Source of the DNA: Actinosynnema sp040640215
GTDB taxonomy: Bacteria; Actinomycetota; Actinomycetes; Mycobacteriales; Pseudonocardiaceae
Length of the DNA: 64,000 bases
Direction: 5' to 3'
Assembly: GCF_040640215.1 (NCBI RefSeq)
Contig: NZ_JBFABG010000006.1
Span: forward strand, 1 to 64,000
Both the position numbers and the translations under genes were made by a program. The first letter of the stretch is position 1. Each line of letters starts with the position of its first letter. This document shows positions 60,684 through 64,000 of this stretch, one piece after another. The notes beneath the pieces were generated by a model, which worked only from the letters and a program-made list of their open reading frames with translations, had not been told where the DNA came from and searched no databases.

Positions 60684-61253
60684 TCAGCCGGCGGTCATGC
60701 CCTCGTGGCCCTGGCCGCGCAGCAGGTCGTCGCGGGCGCGGGCGACGCGGGACCGCACGGTCCCGATCGGGCACCCGCACACCTCGGCGGCCTCGGCGTA
60801 GGACAGGCCGAGGACCTGGGTGAGCAACAGCGCCTCCCGCCGGTCGGCGGGCAGCGCGGCCAGCAGCAGGTTCAGCTCCACGACGTCCTCGAACCCGGCG
60901 GAGCGCGCGGCGGACCGCTGCGCGTCGGACGCCTGCTGGAAGTCCGCCGACCAGGCGATCACGGGTCGCGCGCCGGCGCTGCGGATGTGGTCCACGACGG
61001 TGCGCCGGGCGATGGACAGCAGCCAGGTGCGGGCCGAGGAGCGGCCCTCGAACGCGGGCAGGCTGCGCAGGGCCCGGAGGTAGACCTCCTGGGCGAGGTC
61101 GTCGGCCCGGCCGGGGTCGGTCAGGTGGGCGACCAACCGCCACACGTCGCGCTGGGTGGCCCGGACGAACCGCTCCAGCGCCGCGCGGTCACCGGAGCCC
61201 GCCGCCAGCGCCAGGCTCGTGACCACGTCGTCGTCACCGCGTGAGATCGACAC
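60684..61253 (-). CDS. ECF sigma factor
   Basis: A 189-residue extracytoplasmic-function sigma factor. Region 2 is RFVRATQRDVWRLVAHLTDP and DDLAQEVYLRALRSLPAFEG with the core-binding RTWLLSIARRTVVDHIR; region 4 helix-turn-helix is LSYAEAAEVCGCPIGTVRSR. There is no extra C-terminal domain. It diverges from a zinc-finger anti-sigma-type membrane protein across 64 bases. GTG 61253 lies nine bases after an ACTAAC -10-like box and has no ribosome site, predicting a leaderless transcript. Regulon unknown. Confidence 0.9.
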   Translation of the reverse strand: MSISRGDDDVVTSLALAAGSGDRAALERFVRATQRDVWRLVAHLTDPGRADDLAQEVYLRALRSLPAFEGRSSARTWLLSIARRTVVDHIRSAGARPVIAWSADFQQASDAQRSAARSAGFEDVVELNLLLAALPADRREALLLTQVLGLSYAEAAEVCGCPIGTVRSRVARARDDLLRGQGHEGMTAG

Positions 61254-61263
61254 AGTGCGCCAG

Positions 61264-61311
61264 GTTAGTGCACCCCGCGCCGGGAACTTCCCCGCCCGCT
61301 TGCCCGACAAT
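61264..61311. promoter_or_regulatory. Symmetric bidirectional ECF-type promoter
   Basis: The 11-base palindrome GGGAA-C-TTCCC (61282-61292) gives a GGAAC/GGAAG-type ECF -35 element on both strands. Spaced about 17 bases on each side are GACAAT (61306-61311, rightward) and ACTAAC (61264-61269, leftward), each ending six to ten bases before a GTG start. Both promoters could be driven by the encoded sigma factor. Confidence 0.5.
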
Positions 61312-61317
61312 AGGGCC

Positions 61318-62049
61318 GTGGACTGCGACACCTGCCGGGAGGCCCTGTCGGCGCGGCTGGACGGCGAACCGGGGCCGGGCCCCGCCGACGACACCGACGC
61401 GCACCTCGACGGGTGCGCCGCGTGCCGTGCGTGGCAGGACGACGCCGCAGCGCTGACCAGGTCTTTGCGGCTGCGGCCGGCCACCGTGACGCCGGACCTG
61501 GTGGACGCCGTCCTGGCCGCCGCGCCGCCGGTCGCCCCGACCCGGGGGTGGTACCCGAGGGCGGGTTTGGCGGGGGTGGCGGTCGCCCAGGTCACGCTGG
61601 GGCTGGGGCAGGTGCTCGGGTCGGGGCCGGAGGGCGGCACGGCGGGGCACGGCATCCACGGTGCCAGCGGGAGCCACCTGTTCAACGAGAGCACGGCGTG
61701 GAACCTGGCACTGGGCCTGGGCCTGCTGTGGACGGCGCTGCGGCCCCGCGCCACGACCGGGATGCTGCCGGTGGTGGCGGGTTTCGTGGTGGTGCTCGGG
61801 GCGTTCTCGGTGCAGGACCTGGTGACCGGGGAGGCGACGGTCCAGCGGGTCACCTCGCACGCGGTCCTGGTGCTCGGCCTGGTGCTGCTGGTGGTGGTGC
61901 ACCGGGGCCGGCGGGACCCGGACGGGGGCCGGGTCGCGGAACCGCTGCCGGATTCGCCCGATCTCCGCGGCGGGGTGGAAGACCCGCCGCGGGCGACCCC
62001 GAGACCCCGGCCCCGGTTGCGGCCGGTGAGCCGCCGACGGGCGGCCTGA
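61318..62049 (+). CDS. Zinc-finger anti-sigma-type membrane protein
   Basis: A 243-residue protein. The N-terminal zf-HC2 domain has CDTCREALSARLDGE and the zinc motif HLDGCAACRAW (His-x3-Cys-x2-Cys), the anti-sigma signature. The rest holds about five membrane helices (AGLAGVAVAQVTLGLG, WNLALGLGLLWTAL, LPVVAGFVVVLGAF, AVLVLGLVLLVVV) and a Pro/Arg-rich tail. It presumably sequesters the divergent sigma factor and releases it on a membrane or redox signal. Anti-sigma genes usually lie downstream of and co-directional with the sigma gene; the divergent order is less common. GTG 61318 is the first base set after the putative start point. Confidence 0.82.
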   Translation: MDCDTCREALSARLDGEPGPGPADDTDAHLDGCAACRAWQDDAAALTRSLRLRPATVTPDLVDAVLAAAPPVAPTRGWYPRAGLAGVAVAQVTLGLGQVLGSGPEGGTAGHGIHGASGSHLFNESTAWNLALGLGLLWTALRPRATTGMLPVVAGFVVVLGAFSVQDLVTGEATVQRVTSHAVLVLGLVLLVVVHRGRRDPDGGRVAEPLPDSPDLRGGVEDPPRATPRPRPRLRPVSRRRAA

Positions 62050-62074
62050 ACACGTCCGCCGGGGCCTCCCGGAC

Positions 62075-63151
62075 CTAGCGCTTGACCAGCTCGGCCACGC
62101 GGTCCAGCGGCAGGCCGGGCGAGCGCCGCCCGTCGCGGCCGGTCATGTCGCGGCCCGCCACCAGGGCGTTGAGCACCGCCTCCTCCGTCGCGTACACCAC
62201 GGCCGCGAAGAAGTCGTCCAGCCGGCTCCACGGGAGGTGGCGCACCTGGTCGTAGCCCAGCTCCCCCTCCGAGAACGCGGACGGGGTCATCGACCCGCCG
62301 TTGCCCGTGGAGAACGCCAGGAAGATGTCACCGGAGAAGTGCGACCCGGTGGTGCCGGTCCGGGCCAGCCCCAGCGGCACGCGGCGGGCCAGCGCGGCGC
62401 ACTGGCCCGGCAGCAGCGGCGCGTCGGTGGCGACCACGACGATCACCGACCCCGCGCCGGGCGGGTTCTTCCAGTCGCCGTCCTCGATCGGGTTGTCGTC
62501 GGTCAGCGCCTCCCCCACCGGCACGCCGGCCACCACCAGCTCGCGCCGGCCGCCGAAGTTGGCCTGGAGGAACACGCCCACGGTGTAGGTTTCCCGCTCG
62601 TACCGGACCACCCGCGACGACGTGCCGTTGCCGCCCTTGAAGGCGTAGCAGTTCATGCCCGTGCCGCCGCCGAGCGACCCCTCGGCCACCGGCCCCGGCC
62701 GGGCGTCCTCGATCGCGGCCACCGCGTGCTCGGGCCGCACGTGGGGGCCGTTGATGTCGTTGAGGTAGCCGTCCCAGGTCTCCGCGACGACCGGCAGCAG
62801 CCACTGGGCGGCGACCTCGGGGTGCTCGCGGGCGACCCAGTCGACGACGCCCCGGTGGCACGGGCCGACCGCGTGCGTGTTGGTGATCAGCACCGGCATC
62901 CGCAACTGCCCGGCTTCGCTGATCATCGTCGTGCCGGTCATCTCGCCGTTGCCGTTGAGCGAGTACCACCCCGCCGTGCACGGCACGTCGACCCCCGACC
63001 GGCCGCGCGGCAGGACGGCGGTCACGCCCGTGCGCACCGCGTCCCCCTCGACCAGGGTGGTGTAGCCGACCTCCACGCCGGGCACGTCGGTGATCGCGTT
63101 GAGCGGCCCGGTGTCGCCGAGCAGTCGGATTCCGAGGTCACGTGCGCGCAT
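62075..63151 (-). CDS. P1/S58-family peptidase, DmpA-like
   Basis: A 358-residue N-terminal-nucleophile hydrolase of the DmpA/BapA type, which cleaves beta-alanyl or D-amino acid peptides. Landmarks are ITDVPGVEVGYTTLVEG, GWYSLNGNGEMTGTTMISE, ITNTHAVGPCHRGVVDW and EGSLGGGTGMNCYAFKGG. The autoproteolytic site is Gly234-Ser235 in PPGAGSVIVVVATD, which would free the serine nucleophile. Its ATG at 63151 directly abuts the TetR stop codon, so the two genes are one transcript. With the divergent amino-acid permease it suggests uptake and hydrolysis of an unusual small peptide. Confidence 0.9.
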   Translation of the reverse strand: MRARDLGIRLLGDTGPLNAITDVPGVEVGYTTLVEGDAVRTGVTAVLPRGRSGVDVPCTAGWYSLNGNGEMTGTTMISEAGQLRMPVLITNTHAVGPCHRGVVDWVAREHPEVAAQWLLPVVAETWDGYLNDINGPHVRPEHAVAAIEDARPGPVAEGSLGGGTGMNCYAFKGGNGTSSRVVRYERETYTVGVFLQANFGGRRELVVAGVPVGEALTDDNPIEDGDWKNPPGAGSVIVVVATDAPLLPGQCAALARRVPLGLARTGTTGSHFSGDIFLAFSTGNGGSMTPSAFSEGELGYDQVRHLPWSRLDDFFAAVVYATEEAVLNALVAGRDMTGRDGRRSPGLPLDRVAELVKR

Positions 63152-63757
63152 TCACGCCTCCAGTTCGCATCGGGTGGTGTCGGCCGCGTACGCGAGCAGG
63201 ATCGCTTCGGCCTGGGGGACGGTGAACGTGGGCACGGCCTGCGTGATGTGCAGGCCCAGCCCGTCTTCCAGCGACACCAGGGCGCGCGCGATGGTCGTCG
63301 CGTCCCGGGTCAGGTCGAACACCCCGATGGCCGCGCCGGCCTCCAGGACGGAGGTGTACAGCGCGACCTGGCGTTCGCACAGCCGGATGTGCTGCGCGGC
63401 GTAGGCCGGGTCGCGCCGGGCGTACGCGCCGAGCTCGTAGATCAGCGCGCACAGCTCGTCGTCCTGCCCGGTGGGCAGGCCCGCGCGGATCGTCACGGTG
63501 AGCCGGCGGCGCGGGTCGACCTCGCGGCGGGCGGCGTTCTCCCGGTCCACGCAGAACCGCTCGATCGCCTCGCGCTGCACCTCGTAGAGCAGGTCGCCCA
63601 GGGTCGGGAAGTAGTACAGCACCGACCCGGTCGACATGGCGGCCTGGTCGGCGACGTCGCGCAACCTCAGGTCGAGCAGGCCGCGGTCAAGGAGGGCCTG
63701 GCGCGCGGCGGCGACCAGCTCGCCGCGCTTCTCGTGGGCCCGGCTGGGTCTCGGCAT
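63152..63757 (-). CDS. TetR-family regulator
   Basis: A 201-residue TetR protein. The N-terminal helix-turn-helix is LVAAARQALLDRGLLDLRLR, VADQAAMSTGSVLYYFPTLG; the remaining helices form the ligand/dimer domain. ATG 63757 is chosen because it begins MPRPSRAHEKRGE, the normal TetR lead-in; the frame runs open further upstream without support. It is first in a two-gene unit with the P1 peptidase and diverges from a permease; the perfect palindrome between them is its probable operator. Confidence 0.9.
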   Translation of the reverse strand: MPRPSRAHEKRGELVAAARQALLDRGLLDLRLRDVADQAAMSTGSVLYYFPTLGDLLYEVQREAIERFCVDRENAARREVDPRRRLTVTIRAGLPTGQDDELCALIYELGAYARRDPAYAAQHIRLCERQVALYTSVLEAGAAIGVFDLTRDATTIARALVSLEDGLGLHITQAVPTFTVPQAEAILLAYAADTTRCELEA

Positions 63758-63831
63758 GACCCGATTCTTCGGGTGATCTTCGAAGAACGCAAGCCCGGCG
63801 CACGGAAGTGTCCTCGAATCCTGGCTTGCTA

Positions 63832-63876
63832 TTGACTCGGCCCGGTTCGAGTTCTTTGATGACCAGTCAAAGAACT
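63832..63876 (+). promoter_or_regulatory. Permease promoter with overlapping TetR operator
   Basis: TTGACT (63832-63837) and TTTGAT (63854-63859) are spaced by 16 bases. A perfect inverted repeat, AGTTCTTTGA (63850-63859) and TCAAAGAACT (63867-63876), covers the -10 and predicted start point, so bound regulator would block transcription of the permease gene. Confidence 0.65.
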
Positions 63877-63894
63877 GGGACCGAGGAGACCGCC

Positions 63895-64000
63895 ATGCCG
63901 GATCCATCGTCGTCACCCGCACCACCGTCGGACCACCGCCCGACACCGGCCCTGCGCCGGGGCTTGAAGGTGCTCGGCACCCTGCTGATCACGCTGTCCG
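63895..64000 (+). CDS. APC-family amino acid permease, partial
   Basis: Only the first 35 codons are in the window. After a Pro/Ser-rich N-terminus the protein reads LRRGLKVLGTLLITLS, the usual entry into the first helix of APC-superfamily amino acid or polyamine permeases. ATG 63895 has GGAG six bases upstream. The gene is divergent from TetR and the P1 peptidase and lies under the operator at 63850-63876, so it likely imports the peptidase substrate or its product. Family call rests on few residues. Confidence 0.55.
   Translation, partial: MPDPSSSPAPPSDHRPTPALRRGLKVLGTLLITLS

Overview
The window is about 72 percent GC, strongly biased to G or C at third codon positions, and rich in secondary-metabolism, two-component, ROK and TPR-regulator genes. 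It comes from a filamentous actinomycete. A Pseudonocardiales genus such as Saccharothrix, Lentzea or Actinosynnema is my best guess, an inference from gene style because no rRNA or other marker is present. No tRNA, rRNA, CRISPR array or replication origin was seen. All functional calls rest on motifs read by eye.

Layout. (1) 1-11102: edge of a secondary-metabolite cluster with sugar tailoring. It holds a glucose-1-phosphate thymidylyltransferase, an EryCIII/DesVII-type glycosyltransferase, a PhzS-like flavin monooxygenase, an O-carbamoyltransferase, a RebM-like methyltransferase, a two-component system, a LmbU/NovE-family regulator and an NDP-hexose-reductase-like aldo/keto reductase. Its core enzymes must lie left of base 1. 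(2) 11283-14816: a full replicative-type DNA polymerase III alpha gene directly against the cluster. (3) 14967-18738: ordinary metabolic and stress genes. (4) 18754-23617: a small accessory island between two decayed IS5-type transposase remnants, carrying TPR/XRE regulators and a RibD-like deaminase. (5) 23727-26244: two exported proteins, one an M28 aminopeptidase with Ig-like repeats and a chitin-binding-like tail. (6) 26362-33111: an Lrp regulator divergent from indolepyruvate:ferredoxin oxidoreductase. The 3' end of the oxidoreductase gene recurs twice downstream, on either side of the remains of an RHS toxin/immunity module. (7) 33289-40889: regulators (GAF-ANTAR, LysR, GntR/HutC, ROK), a DUF5994 protein, a stand-alone LigD-type polymerase domain and a second M28 aminopeptidase with a P-domain. 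(8) 40958-51276: a sulfate-ester scavenging locus. One overlapping operon encodes ROK regulator, lipoprotein, two permeases, sulfatase and double ATPase; a Rv3406/AtsK-like alkylsulfatase is divergent. (9) 51348-58411: a large TPR protein convergent with a caspase-vWA fusion, then three membrane proteins, a candidate conflict or cell-death locus. (10) 58485-64000: an HD protein, a secreted HAF-repeat protein, a divergent ECF sigma/zinc-finger anti-sigma pair, and a TetR / P1-peptidase / APC-permease locus with a perfect operator palindrome.

The most notable observations are the triplicated oxidoreductase gene end around the decayed RHS module, the caspase-vWA/TPR locus, the dnaE gene bordering the antibiotic-type cluster, and the complete sulfate-ester operon.
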